Assembly: GCF_900110875.1 (NCBI RefSeq) | Contig: NZ_FOFM01000006.1 | Location: 279,755-343,754, forward strand | Origin: Pseudovibrio axinellae | Lineage (GTDB): Bacteria; Pseudomonadota; Alphaproteobacteria; Rhizobiales; Stappiaceae | DNA length: 64,000 nucleotides | Direction of reading: 5' to 3' | Notes under the pieces: model-generated | Database searches by the model: none | What the model saw: the letters and a program-made list of their open reading frames with translations, nothing else | What the model was told of the DNA's origin: nothing | In this document: positions 27,207 through 35,726 of the stretch, piece by piece | Layout: each line of letters opens with the position of its first letter | Numbering within the stretch: the stretch's first letter is position 1 | Program-made: the position numbers and the translations under genes

Positions 27207-27250
27207 CACCTTGCTATCAACCCCTCATTGAACACAAGCGGAGATATAAA

Positions 27251-27970
27251 ATGCTCACACATATGAAATTCAGCGCTGAACTCAATGATATAAGCGCAAG
27301 CCCATTTTGCATGAAAATCGATATTCTCCTCGCTATGGCCGGGTTGCAGCACGAAGAGTCCATTGGCCCGGAAGCTGTGATGAAAGCCCCTAAAGGCAAA
27401 CTTCCAGTCATGAAAGACGGCGAAGAGCTGATCGCAGATTCCGAGTTCATCAAGAAGCTTTTGGAGACCAAGTATAACGCCGACTTCTCCGGCGGCTACA
27501 CCGAGGCTGAATTGGCTGTCGCACATGCCTTCACCCGCATGGCAGAACACTCCCTCTACTTCGTCACAGTATGTACCCGCTGGCTTCCAGACGAGAACTT
27601 CGCGATCATTGAGAAGGAGTTCTTCGGATTTATGCCTGATCAAATGCGCAGCACCTTCGCAAACAAAGCGCGTGATACTGTGCGCAAAAAGACAAACCAC
27701 CATGGCTACGGCCAGCACACACTGGAAGAGCGCCTTGCATTGGGCCGCGATGACCTTCAGGCAATCGCAACGCAGCTTGGCGACAAGCCGTATCTGATGG
27801 GCGAAACTCCCTGCTTCGCCGATGCCGCCGTGGGCGCACAGATCCTTGGTACCCTCGCTGACCTGCCGGACAGCAGCTCGAAGGAAACCACCGAAAAATT
27901 CCCGAACCTCGTAGCTTATGCGGAGCGCATCAAAAAAACCTACCCCGTACGCGCAAAAACAGCCGCTTAA
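27251..27970 (+). CDS. Glutathione S-transferase family protein
   Basis: The 239-residue reading from 27251 (MLTHMKFSAELNDISASPFCMKID) follows a GGAGATA site; upstream in-frame codons lie in the operator and are excluded. The N-terminal thioredoxin-like domain has SPFCMK near the usual active-site position (about 17-22), the cis-proline segment KLPVMKDG and the glutathione-binding IADSEFI. The C-terminal helical domain (about 90-235) includes PYLMGETPCFADAAVGAQIL. The sequence recalls the metaxin/FAX-like branch of GSTs. It is cytoplasmic. Its control by the divergent WYL regulator suggests a role in detoxification, which is inference. Confidence 0.85.
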   Translation: MLTHMKFSAELNDISASPFCMKIDILLAMAGLQHEESIGPEAVMKAPKGKLPVMKDGEELIADSEFIKKLLETKYNADFSGGYTEAELAVAHAFTRMAEHSLYFVTVCTRWLPDENFAIIEKEFFGFMPDQMRSTFANKARDTVRKKTNHHGYGQHTLEERLALGRDDLQAIATQLGDKPYLMGETPCFADAAVGAQILGTLADLPDSSSKETTEKFPNLVAYAERIKKTYPVRAKTAA

Positions 27971-27975
27971 GAAAC

Positions 27976-28012
27976 GCCCCCGCCGGATACCTTCCATTCG
28001 GCGGGAGCTTTT
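27976..28012. terminator. Bidirectional terminator, GST / TRAP permease
   Basis: A 7-bp GC stem CCCGCCG / CGGCGGG with 13-nt loop lies just past the GST stop, followed by AGCTTTT on the plus strand. It sits between converging genes. Confidence 0.7.
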
Positions 28013-28035
28013 CACCAATCACCGCAAGCCCAGCC

Positions 28036-30072
28036 CTAAGCGTCTTGCATCATCAGCTGCTGGTTCTTGCGTGCCATCACTTGCCGCACCACAACCGGCA
28101 GCATAAGCACGCCACCAATCGCCATGGTTTGTAAGCCCGGAGCCACAAAGAACATCGCCGCAAAGGCAGTCCAATACCGTTCCAGCCTATTCAAACCAGC
28201 TAGCATGTAGCCAGAGAACGCCACACCCAGCAGACCAATACCGCACATGGCACCTGCAAGCGTTACGGTCAGGTCATACCAGGTGAACTCTGGCGTCACC
28301 AACAGCAGTGCTGGAGAGTAAACGAACACAAACGGCACCAATGCTTTTGCGATACCAAGGCGGAAAGCGGTGTTACCAGTCTTGAACGGGTTCGCCCCTG
28401 CAATCCCAGCCCCGGCATAAGCAGCCAGCGCCACAGGTGGTGTAATGTCCGCCAGCACCCCGTAGTAGAACACAAAGAAGTGCGCCACCAGCGGCTGAAC
28501 GCCAAGCAAGGCAAGCGCAGGTGCAGCAATGGAAACCAGAATGATGTAGGTCGCCGTTGTCGGAATACCCGCTCCCATGATGATACAGGCAACTGCCGTA
28601 AACAGCAGGGTAAAGAACAGCGTCAGCCCATTCTGCGTCACATACTCGGCAAGCCAACCAGAAGAGATAAACCCGCCCAGATCCGAGGCCGCCTGCGTCA
28701 CCACAAAGGAGAGCCGGAAGCCCGTGCCCGTGAGCGTAACCACACCAACGATAATGCCAACTGCCGCAGCTGCCGCCCCCACAGCCAGCGAGTACTTGGC
28801 CCCAGTTGCCAAGGACTCAATCAGGTCTTTGATGCCCATCCGGTTATGCGGGTTTAAAATCCCAACAACCACACAAGCGGTAATCCCCCAAACAGCTGCA
28901 AAATCAGGTGTTTTACCGGAGATGATCAAATAAACCAGAATGCCCAGCGGGATGACGGAGAGCCAGTGCTGCTTCATCACAATCAGTGCTTTGGGCAGCT
29001 CATCTCTGGTCAGCCCACGCAAACCAAGACGTTTGGCTTCCAGATGCACCATCACAAAGATGCCGAAATAATGAAGCATCGCCGGGAACATCGCCGCAAG
29101 CAGCACCTCGCGGTATGGGATCTCCAGAAACTCCACCATGATGAAGGCAGCAGCCCCCATGATCGGCGGCGTAATCTGCCCGCCCGTTGATGCAGTTGCT
29201 TCCACTGCACCTGCAAAATGCGGCGGATACCCCACCTTCTTCATCGCTGGAATGGTGAGTGACCCTGTTGTCACCGTATTGGCAATGGAACTACCAGAGA
29301 TCGTGCCCAGCATCGCAGAGGAGAAGATAGCAACCTTCGCCGGCCCGCCTGCATAGCGTCCGGCAATCACCGAGGCCAGATCAATAAACAGTTGCCCAAG
29401 ACCAATTCGGGTCGCCAAAACACCAAACAGCACAAACAAAAACACATATTTGGCAACCACCCCGATGGCGATGCCATAAACTCCCTGGTTCGTCATATAA
29501 AGGTGGTTGATGAGGCCCGTCCAACTGGCACCTGGATGCTGCAAAGCCCCCGGTGCATAACGGCCAAACACAGCATACCCAACAAAAATCAGTGCAATCA
29601 GCGGCAATGTGGGCCCAACAGACCGGCGTGCGGCCTCCAGCACCAACACCAGCAACACCGTGCCCATAAACACATCAATCGGCGCAGGCGCCCCAACACG
29701 GGAGGCAACCGCCTCAGCTGGCAACAGTGGCAAGTACATTGCCGCAAACACAGCCATCGCCGCCAGCACAATATCCCACAGGTGTACACCACTCGGGCGC
29801 CACCACGCAGACGGTGCAGGCTGACTGCTCGTGCTCTTGATGAAGCTGAAAAGCACAAACACCAGCCCCAGCACAAACGAGAGGTGAATGCCGCGATGGA
29901 CAAGCTCTCGTATAAGCCCAAAGCCGGACGCGTAGTAATGATAAAGCGACATGGCAACGAGTGCCGCTGTTATAACAACAGCAAGCACCGGACCAGCCGC
30001 TCTGAATGTGAGGTCTGGATCGTACTTGCGTTCCAGATCCTCAAAGGATTGATCTGTCGTATCCTGAGACAT
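28036..30072 (-). CDS. TRAP transporter fused permease (DctQM type)
   Basis: At 678 residues this is a fusion of the small four-helix DctQ-like subunit (N-terminal, about 1-170) and the large twelve-helix DctM-like subunit. The DctM part contains GTISGSSIANTVTTGSLTIPAMKK, GGQITPPIMGAAAFIMVEFL and YYGVLADITPPVALAAYAGAGIAGAN. Fused permeases of this kind pair with TAXI-type binding proteins, and one is encoded directly upstream. Transport is driven by an ion gradient in the inner membrane. The substrate is often a dicarboxylate, glutamate or related acid, not determined here. A stem-loop lies between the two genes. Confidence 0.92.
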   Translation of the reverse strand: MSQDTTDQSFEDLERKYDPDLTFRAAGPVLAVVITAALVAMSLYHYYASGFGLIRELVHRGIHLSFVLGLVFVLFSFIKSTSSQPAPSAWWRPSGVHLWDIVLAAMAVFAAMYLPLLPAEAVASRVGAPAPIDVFMGTVLLVLVLEAARRSVGPTLPLIALIFVGYAVFGRYAPGALQHPGASWTGLINHLYMTNQGVYGIAIGVVAKYVFLFVLFGVLATRIGLGQLFIDLASVIAGRYAGGPAKVAIFSSAMLGTISGSSIANTVTTGSLTIPAMKKVGYPPHFAGAVEATASTGGQITPPIMGAAAFIMVEFLEIPYREVLLAAMFPAMLHYFGIFVMVHLEAKRLGLRGLTRDELPKALIVMKQHWLSVIPLGILVYLIISGKTPDFAAVWGITACVVVGILNPHNRMGIKDLIESLATGAKYSLAVGAAAAAVGIIVGVVTLTGTGFRLSFVVTQAASDLGGFISSGWLAEYVTQNGLTLFFTLLFTAVACIIMGAGIPTTATYIILVSIAAPALALLGVQPLVAHFFVFYYGVLADITPPVALAAYAGAGIAGANPFKTGNTAFRLGIAKALVPFVFVYSPALLLVTPEFTWYDLTVTLAGAMCGIGLLGVAFSGYMLAGLNRLERYWTAFAAMFFVAPGLQTMAIGGVLMLPVVVRQVMARKNQQLMMQDA

Positions 30073-30107
30073 CAGCCCTGCGTTTCGTTTAGATTGAAAA
30101 CAGCAGC

Positions 30108-30129
30108 GCCCGGCAGATGTCTACCGGGC
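30108..30129 (-). terminator. Intercistronic stem-loop in the TRAP operon
   Basis: The hairpin GCCCGG / CCGGGC, extended by inner pairs, lies in the 86-bp gap between the TAXI binding-protein stop and the permease start; the minus transcript continues with a short TTTT. It likely lowers permease expression relative to binding protein. Confidence 0.6.
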
Positions 30130-30158
30130 ACCGCAAAATCATCAAAGATGGCGAGGCC

Positions 30159-31178
30159 TTACTTGATCAGGCCAGCTTCTTTGTAGAAACGCTCAGCACC
30201 CGGATGCAGCGGCACACCAAGACCGTCCGTCGCGCTTTCCAGCGTAATAGTTTTGCCTTTGGAATGGCCAACATCCAGCAACTTGCGGGTCTTGTCGTTC
30301 CACATGGCTTTGGTGATGTTGTAGATCAGCTCGTCCTCTTCTTTCGCACTGGTGATCCACTGTGCACCAACGGTCAAAGTGGTTGTTGCATCCACTCCCT
30401 GATAGGCATCAGCTGGAATGTCGGAGCTTGCAAAGAAGCCGTACTTCTCAACAAGGCCTTCCGCTTCAGGGCCAGTGATAGGCACGATCTTGATGTCTTC
30501 AGCAGATGCAAGTTCAACAACTGCACCAGTTGGGAAACCAGCAACCACAAAGAACGCATCAACCTTGCCGTTACGCAGTGCTTCTGCAGCAGCAGACCCC
30601 TTCAGCGCTTCAGCAGTGATATCAGAGGCTGACAGCCCATAAGCAGCAAGGATCAGGTTCGCATCCGTATATGTGCCAGATCCCGGCTCATCCAAAGACA
30701 CGCGCTTGCCTTTGAGGTCGGCAACTGAGTTGATGCCGCTGTCAGCTTTCGCAATCAGGTGAATATGCTCTGGGAACAACGCTGCAATCGAGCGCAGATC
30801 CTTCATCGGCTCTTTGCCTTCCATGGTGCCAGTACCGGAAAACGCCCAGTAAGCAACATCAGACTGTGCGAAACCAGAGTTACGCAGGCCGGAGTTGATC
30901 GCGTTCACGTTATCAACGGAACCACGGGAAGAAACAGCAGAAGCAATCAGACCCGGCACACCGCAAGACCCACCAGCATCACAGGCGCGCGAACCGGGAG
31001 GGTTAGAGATTGCATTGGCAATCATACCGCCCACTGGGTAGTAGGTGTAAGCGGTCCCACCCGTACCGATTGTAAAAAACGTAAGATCCTGCGCAAATGC
31101 CTGCCCAGTAAACAGCGCCGCGCTGCCAGCAATCGCAGCAGCTGTCGCCAACTTAGTAATAGAAGAAAAAAGCATCAT
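30159..31178 (-). CDS. TAXI-family TRAP solute-binding protein
   Basis: The start at 31178 (339 residues) is one of several adjacent candidates (GTG at 31184, ATG at 31178 and 31175). A signal peptide ends AFAQ-DLTFF. The mature chain has FFTIGTGGTAYTYYPVGGMIANAI, the TAXI signature of glycine-rich loop and tyrosine/proline, then LKGKRVSLDEPGSGTYTDANLIL. It contains an unusual two-cysteine insertion (SRACDAGGSCGVPG) that could form a periplasmic disulphide. It delivers substrate to the fused permease downstream. The SBP-first order and hairpin fit higher expression of this protein. Confidence 0.92.
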   Translation of the reverse strand: MMLFSSITKLATAAAIAGSAALFTGQAFAQDLTFFTIGTGGTAYTYYPVGGMIANAISNPPGSRACDAGGSCGVPGLIASAVSSRGSVDNVNAINSGLRNSGFAQSDVAYWAFSGTGTMEGKEPMKDLRSIAALFPEHIHLIAKADSGINSVADLKGKRVSLDEPGSGTYTDANLILAAYGLSASDITAEALKGSAAAEALRNGKVDAFFVVAGFPTGAVVELASAEDIKIVPITGPEAEGLVEKYGFFASSDIPADAYQGVDATTTLTVGAQWITSAKEEDELIYNITKAMWNDKTRKLLDVGHSKGKTITLESATDGLGVPLHPGAERFYKEAGLIK

Positions 31179-31741
31179 AGCCACCCAAGGAAAAGAAATA
31201 GGATAAAGATGCCTGCATCACACAATGCAATGCGAGCGTACCACTTCAAACATAATGGAAAGCCAGAGCCTCAAACCAAACCGGCCAGCTAAACCCCAGC
31301 GATCTATGAGAAGGTGAATAGGTTATATTCACGCGAATTAGAAAACACCGTTCAACCTTTGAGCGCAAGAGAAATACGCAATTTTTCGGAGACAGCACGA
31401 AGAAAGCGTAATTTCACAAAATACAGAACAACAAAATCGCACCAATATTTCATGATCAAACCGGAAAATGCACAAAGATTATACCAATGCCGTTTCACAG
31501 TGCGAGCGCACATAGTCGCCATAGAACGATTAACTCAACTCAGTAAGTAGGAGAGATGGCAACACAAGAGAGCGCTGCCGCACAACACACCTTATCTTTT
31601 TCTGGTTGTCCTGCGCGTGAAACTACAAATTGAGGGTAAGGTGCCCTTCCCAAATTACTTTATATGCATGCAACGGCCACTTTTTGCGGTATATGCGCAT
31701 TTAAGATTCATTGAAGTTGCGGTCAGCGGAGAGCATGTTTT
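31179..31741. other. Intergenic region, TRAP operon / hydrolase
   Basis: About 560 bases between divergent genes without a convincing coding region or RNA. The left part should carry the TRAP operon promoter and the right part that of the hydrolase. Short reading frames here lack ribosome sites and recognisable content. Confidence 0.5.
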
Positions 31742-32809
31742 ATGTCGTTCAGCCCTAAAAACATTTTCCTGAGTTTCATCATCTTGGGCGGCCTGATGTT
31801 TGTCGGTGCTGCTGGCTTCGTATGGTGGATGCAGCAACAGCCATTCTATACACCCGGCACGCTCGCCCAGCGCACTGACCTAGAACCAATCGGCAAAACA
31901 GACGGCTACTGGCAGGTTACAAAGGATGTTCAGCTTAAAACCTTTGCCACAGGCAAAGGGCGAAATATCCTCTTCATCCACGGTGGTCCTGGCATGCCCT
32001 TGCAGCAAAGCGCACCTGCATTTGATCTGCTGCAAAACGACTACCGCATCAACTACTACGATCAGCGTGGCTCTGGTGGGTCAACACATCCGTTTATCAG
32101 ATTTCCGGTAGAGCGGGATAAATGGTCCAATGCCCAGCAGCTGGAAAGCAAACTTGGCATCGCCCAGCAGCTTGCAGATATAGAACGTGTCCGCCGCTTA
32201 CTTGGCGACGACAAACTTATTTTGGTCGGTCACTCCAATGGTGCACTTCTAGCTGCCCTTTACGCAGCTGAGTTTCCAGACAACGTCGACAAGCTGGTGC
32301 TCCTTACCCCTGCTGATATACTCGTTGCCCCCTCCAAAAACCCGGATTTATACGCGGTCATTCGAGAAAACTTGCCAAAGCGAGAGCAGAAAGCCTACGA
32401 CAAGTGGCTACGTCGCTATACCGATACAGAGCAGATATTCAAAGATGACGAAGCCACACTGCAAACAGTCGATGCAGGCTTGATCCCGTATGTCGAAAAG
32501 GCATTTGGAAAAGATGTGTTCAAGAACCAGTCAGTCCTGCCAACAGATCAGTTCGGCAGCTGGCAAACCCGGGCCCAAAGTTTCAGCCTGGGCACAACAC
32601 ATGATTGGCGTGCGGCCCTTGCCAATGTGACAGCAGATACGCTGATCATCCATGGCGGCAATGACTTCGATCCACTCACCGTCTCAAAGCAATATGCAAA
32701 CGCCATCCCAAAGGCAAAGGTGGAGCAGATCGACAGTGCAGGCCATTTCCCGCACATCAACAACGCTCAAGAGCTTAGCAGTAAGATGCGGACCTTTTTG
32801 AAGAACTAA
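31742..32809 (+). CDS. Alpha/beta hydrolase, proline iminopeptidase-like, membrane-anchored
   Basis: This 355-residue protein begins with an uncleaved-looking N-terminal helix (IFLSFIILGGLMFVGAAGFVWWM) that should anchor it in the inner membrane facing the periplasm. The fold motifs are in order: HGGPG (80-84, oxyanion hole), YYDQRGSGGS (106-114), nucleophile S165 in LVGHSNGA, acid in HGGNDFDP and catalytic histidine in SAGHFPH. HGGPG plus DQRGSG is typical of the S33 proline iminopeptidase/esterase group. The nucleophile elbow is GHSNG rather than the usual GGSWG of iminopeptidases, so an esterase or other hydrolase is equally likely. A GGAGAG site precedes the start. It is monocistronic. 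Confidence 0.88.
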   Translation: MSFSPKNIFLSFIILGGLMFVGAAGFVWWMQQQPFYTPGTLAQRTDLEPIGKTDGYWQVTKDVQLKTFATGKGRNILFIHGGPGMPLQQSAPAFDLLQNDYRINYYDQRGSGGSTHPFIRFPVERDKWSNAQQLESKLGIAQQLADIERVRRLLGDDKLILVGHSNGALLAALYAAEFPDNVDKLVLLTPADILVAPSKNPDLYAVIRENLPKREQKAYDKWLRRYTDTEQIFKDDEATLQTVDAGLIPYVEKAFGKDVFKNQSVLPTDQFGSWQTRAQSFSLGTTHDWRAALANVTADTLIIHGGNDFDPLTVSKQYANAIPKAKVEQIDSAGHFPHINNAQELSSKMRTFLKN

Positions 32810-32911
32810 GCGTCACTGCCGGGTTCCCCAGCACACCCTAAAGGACGCACCCTAAAGAGCACAGACTCAGGGCGCCAATCCCAATACAATTGGCGTCCAT
32901 AATCCTCTGTT

Positions 32912-33166
32912 TTACTCTTCTGTCTCACTCAGTTTATGGCTGTCTGCAGCTGTCAGATCCAAGCCATATGCTTGGCGCATGCTGGTAATGAAAGCCAGTG
33001 TCTCAGGGTCAAACGGCGCTTTGCCTTCAAAGCTGTGCAGCACAATGCCCTCAATCAAATCACCAAGCCCCATCTCATGGTGCGCGGCAACCGCCTTTAA
33101 AACCTTCAAAGTTCTTTTCTCAAGGCGCACACCAGTCTGTACCCGCTCAATCTTGCGTCGTGTCAT
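32912..33166 (-). CDS. Small ribbon-helix-helix-like protein, putative autoregulator
   Basis: This 84-residue protein has a good ribosome site (GGAGT). The N-terminal pattern KIERVQTGVRLEKRTLKVLKAVAAHHEMGL has alternating residues in a short strand followed by two helices, as in ribbon-helix-helix DNA-binding proteins; this is judged by eye. The second half (EGKAPFDPETLAFITSMRQAYGLDL) is a short helical tail. It is divergent from an EamA transporter gene, with a 22-bp palindrome in the shared 93-bp promoter. It probably regulates both. No toxin gene is next to it. Confidence 0.65.
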   Translation of the reverse strand: MTRRKIERVQTGVRLEKRTLKVLKAVAAHHEMGLGDLIEGIVLHSFEGKAPFDPETLAFITSMRQAYGLDLTAADSHKLSETEE

Positions 33167-33210
33167 TTCACTCCCTCATCTACTGGGTGGTTTATAACTG
33201 GAACGAATCT

Positions 33211-33232
33211 GGTAACATGGTACCAAGTTACC
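33211..33232. promoter_or_regulatory. Palindromic operator between RHH-like and EamA genes
   Basis: Near-perfect palindrome with outer GGTAAC / GTTACC and inner TGGTACCA, one mismatched pair, centred at 33221/33222. It sits in the middle of the 93-bp divergent promoter, 28 bases upstream of the EamA start. Confidence 0.75.
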
Positions 33233-33259
33233 AATTTCAATTACCTTTGAAGACCCCTC

Positions 33260-34132
33260 ATGTCAAACAACATGCAAGGCATCCTTTGGGCACTGCTCGC
33301 CACGGCTTTGTTCGCCATCACAGCAGCCATGGCAAAAGTTGCAGCAGCACACTACCATGTTTTACAAATCCTGTTCTTCAGGCAGTGCTTCGTTCTGGCC
33401 TCTGCCCTGCCCATACTCGGCCACACTTTTCCTCAAGGCTTCAAAACCAAGCACCCGCTTCTGCATGTTTTTCGCCTATTGGGCGCGTTCCTTGCCTTAT
33501 CAAGCGGCATCTGGGCCGTTGCATTACTCCCACTTACCACCGCAACCACACTCGCCTTTGCGCAAGTTTTCTTTGTTGCATTGCTCGCAGCAGTCTTTCT
33601 TGAAGAAAAACTAACGCCTGCTCGCATAACAGGGGTTCTGTTCGGCTTCCTCGGTGTCTTGGTCGTCATGAGACCGGGCATGGATGGCCTTAGCAGCGTT
33701 TATACGCTTGTCCCCGTTGCTGGCGCTCTAGGCGCCGCCATAGCTGTCATTTGCGTGCGGCACCTTTCTCAAACAGAGACCACAGCCACGCTGCTTGTGT
33801 ATCAAGCCGTTTTTGTCGGGCTATTGGCCGGTATTCCGCTGTTCTGGCTTTGGAAAACCCCAGACCTGCAAGGCTTTTTTCTGCTCACCGGCATGGCCAT
33901 TATCGCAACGCTGGGTCAATGGGTTGGCGTTAAAGCTTTAAGGCTGGGAGAGGCCAGCGTTGTAGGAACAGTGGAATACATGAAGCTGATCTATGCCGCC
34001 CTGCTGGGTTTTGTAATCTTTGCTGAAACACCTGATACTTTCACTCTGCTCGGCGCAGCCCTCATCATGTTCTCTGCGCTGTATATGATGAGGCAGGAAC
34101 AGCGCCAAAAAGCACTACTCAAACCAACTTAA
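33260..34132 (+). CDS. EamA/DMT-family transporter
   Basis: This 290-residue inner-membrane protein has about ten helices arranged as two five-helix EamA repeats (about 1-140 and 150-280). The end of the first repeat, TATTLAFAQVFFVALLAAVFLEEKLTPARITGVLFGFLGVLVVMRP, carries the family's typical E-E-K/R glutamates and GF-x-G-V motif. The second repeat ends EYMKLIYAALLGFVIFAETPDTFTLLGAALIMFSALYMM. Such transporters export or import small metabolites such as amino acids or S-adenosylmethionine; the substrate is not known here. It shares a divergent promoter with the small RHH-like gene. Confidence 0.88.
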   Translation: MSNNMQGILWALLATALFAITAAMAKVAAAHYHVLQILFFRQCFVLASALPILGHTFPQGFKTKHPLLHVFRLLGAFLALSSGIWAVALLPLTTATTLAFAQVFFVALLAAVFLEEKLTPARITGVLFGFLGVLVVMRPGMDGLSSVYTLVPVAGALGAAIAVICVRHLSQTETTATLLVYQAVFVGLLAGIPLFWLWKTPDLQGFFLLTGMAIIATLGQWVGVKALRLGEASVVGTVEYMKLIYAALLGFVIFAETPDTFTLLGAALIMFSALYMMRQEQRQKALLKPT

Positions 34133-34157
34133 CGCACTTGGTCACGAGGGGAATAAC

Positions 34158-34193
34158 TTTGCAGGCAACAGTGCCAAACACACTGCCTGCAAA
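34158..34193. terminator. Hairpin between EamA and inositol-phosphatase genes
   Basis: TTTGCAGGCA / TGCCTGCAAA stem with a 3-nt bulge, inner GTG/CAC pairs and a 7-nt loop, lying 26 bases past the EamA stop and between converging genes. T-rich flanks are short; it is a probable bidirectional terminator. Confidence 0.6.
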
Positions 34194-34293
34194 ACAACGC
34201 AACATCCAGCAGGTTCAACGCAGAAAAACCCTCATCCGCGCAAACCAACGCACATAACAACGCAAACAAGATTAACTAAGCAAATACAATGGA

Positions 34294-35046
34294 TTAAAGA
34301 TACGGCACCAAGGTATCTTTTAGGACAGAGCCTTTGGGGTAGGCATAGACACTGCCTTGCTCATACACATAAGGCCCAACCTCTAGGCCAGCCTCGGCAC
34401 AAATGAGTTGTCCCCCCAACACATCCCAGCTGTTCACACACCCATTATACGCCCCATCCACCTGCCCGCTCGCAGCCTGACACAAAGCCCAAGCAGCAGA
34501 ACCACATATCCGTATCTGGTGTTTTAGTTCCACCAACTGATTGACTTTACTTAAAAAATCAACGTCATTATCGCGTTTGTAATTGAAGCAGAGGTTCACC
34601 ACGAGCTCATGATCACAGGCGCTTCGCGGCTGCAATCTCTTACCATTTTCAAATGCACCAACCCCGCGCACAGCATACATCGTCCGCCGATGAACAGGTG
34701 CATGAACAACTGCAACAGCTGGTCCCTTCTCATCAACAAAAGCCATGGAAATACAAAAGTCTGGCCGCCCATAAAGGAAATTTGTCGTCCCATCGATCGG
34801 ATCAACAACCCAACACGGCGCCACAAGCGCACCACCGCTTTCTTCCCCCTTAAACCCATGCTCAGGGAACGCAAGACAAAGCGCTTTCTTAACGCGCCGC
34901 TCCACCTCCCGGTCGGCCTCACTCACGTAATCCAGAAGACCTTTGCTATCTATCTGTAATTTATCACGCTCGTGAAAAGCTTTCAGGGCAAAGGCACCAG
35001 CCTCTTCTGCAATGAACCGTGCTTTTGCAAGTATCTCTTGATGCAT
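34294..35046 (-). CDS. Inositol monophosphatase family protein
   Basis: The protein has 250 residues. The metal-binding motifs of the family are present in order: KGEESGG (about 66-72), WVVDPIDGTTNF (about 79-90) and the C-terminal WDVLGGQLICAEAG. The family removes phosphate from inositol monophosphate, 3'-phosphoadenosine 5'-phosphate (CysQ branch), histidinol phosphate or fructose bisphosphate. The spacing suits the SuhB/IMPase branch, but the substrate is not decided. Cytoplasmic, monocistronic, and convergent with the EamA gene. Confidence 0.88.
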   Translation of the reverse strand: MHQEILAKARFIAEEAGAFALKAFHERDKLQIDSKGLLDYVSEADREVERRVKKALCLAFPEHGFKGEESGGALVAPCWVVDPIDGTTNFLYGRPDFCISMAFVDEKGPAVAVVHAPVHRRTMYAVRGVGAFENGKRLQPRSACDHELVVNLCFNYKRDNDVDFLSKVNQLVELKHQIRICGSAAWALCQAASGQVDGAYNGCVNSWDVLGGQLICAEAGLEVGPYVYEQGSVYAYPKGSVLKDTLVPYL

Positions 35047-35181
35047 ACTCAGCTGCCTCTTGACGTTATTCCCTCAAGGTATTGAGCAGTTCATTCGAAA
35101 GAGCAACTTCGTATCAGGACTACCTTCAACCTTAACCGCTAGCCTCCCTCAAGAGTAAAATCGAGCCGGACTTAAAACCTG

Positions 35182-35625
35182 ATGACACGAGAACTCCCCG
35201 CACTGTACTCTTGCCTCGCACTCGCTGGCACCCTCCCCTTCATAGCGGGAGCCGTCGGTTTATCAGCAGGTTATACATTTTTACCGATCATTGGTGCGAC
35301 AGTCATAGCGGTCAGTTTATACGCCCTTGTCATCCTCTCTTTCATGGCAGGAATTCACTGGGGTATGTTCTTTATCGCGCCTCACCCCAGCCTTGGCTGG
35401 CTCCTTATATGGAGCAACTTTGTCGCACTCGCTGGTTGGTTTCTCTTCCTGTTTACTGCCCCGGTCATCTTCTTTCTTGGAGTTATCATCCTTTTCTCCG
35501 CAACTATGCTGGTTGATTTCCTCCTGCATAATCTGGGCATCATATCCAGAAACTACCTAGGTCTGCGCGTCCTAACCACCATCATCACACTCATTGCCCT
35601 GATTGCCATCACACTCAAACTTTGA
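35182..35625 (+). CDS. DUF3429 family membrane protein
   Basis: This 147-residue protein has about five hydrophobic helices with short loops. The segment YALVILSFMAGIHWGMFF followed by a WSN turn (LLIWSNFVALAGWFLFLF) is the conserved core of DUF3429 proteins as I know them. The function of the family is unknown. It is monocistronic, followed by a good terminator. A small integral inner-membrane protein is all that can be claimed. Confidence 0.75.
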   Translation: MTRELPALYSCLALAGTLPFIAGAVGLSAGYTFLPIIGATVIAVSLYALVILSFMAGIHWGMFFIAPHPSLGWLLIWSNFVALAGWFLFLFTAPVIFFLGVIILFSATMLVDFLLHNLGIISRNYLGLRVLTTIITLIALIAITLKL

Positions 35626-35668
35626 ACCGCTATTCATCCAATATCGCTTCAATTAAAGACCAAACAGG

Positions 35669-35704
35669 AAATGCCAGCAAGGTCTCCCTCACTGGCATTT
35701 TGCG
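35669..35704 (+). terminator. Rho-independent terminator after the DUF3429 gene
   Basis: A 9-bp stem AAATGCCAG / CTGGCATTT with 14-nt loop is followed by T residues, 43 bases past the stop. It also lies downstream of the convergent YeeE-like gene. Confidence 0.75.
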
Positions 35705-35726
35705 CTAACCTCTTGTAAAATGGATA

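Noticed and set aside
29392..30186. Long open frame antisense to the TRAP permease
   Set aside because: Composition (H, Q, R, T rich) and lack of a ribosome site mark it as a shadow of the GC-rich membrane protein gene on the other strand.
31314..31550. 78-codon frame in the TRAP/hydrolase spacer
   Set aside because: Basic, low-complexity content with no ribosome site; probably chance.
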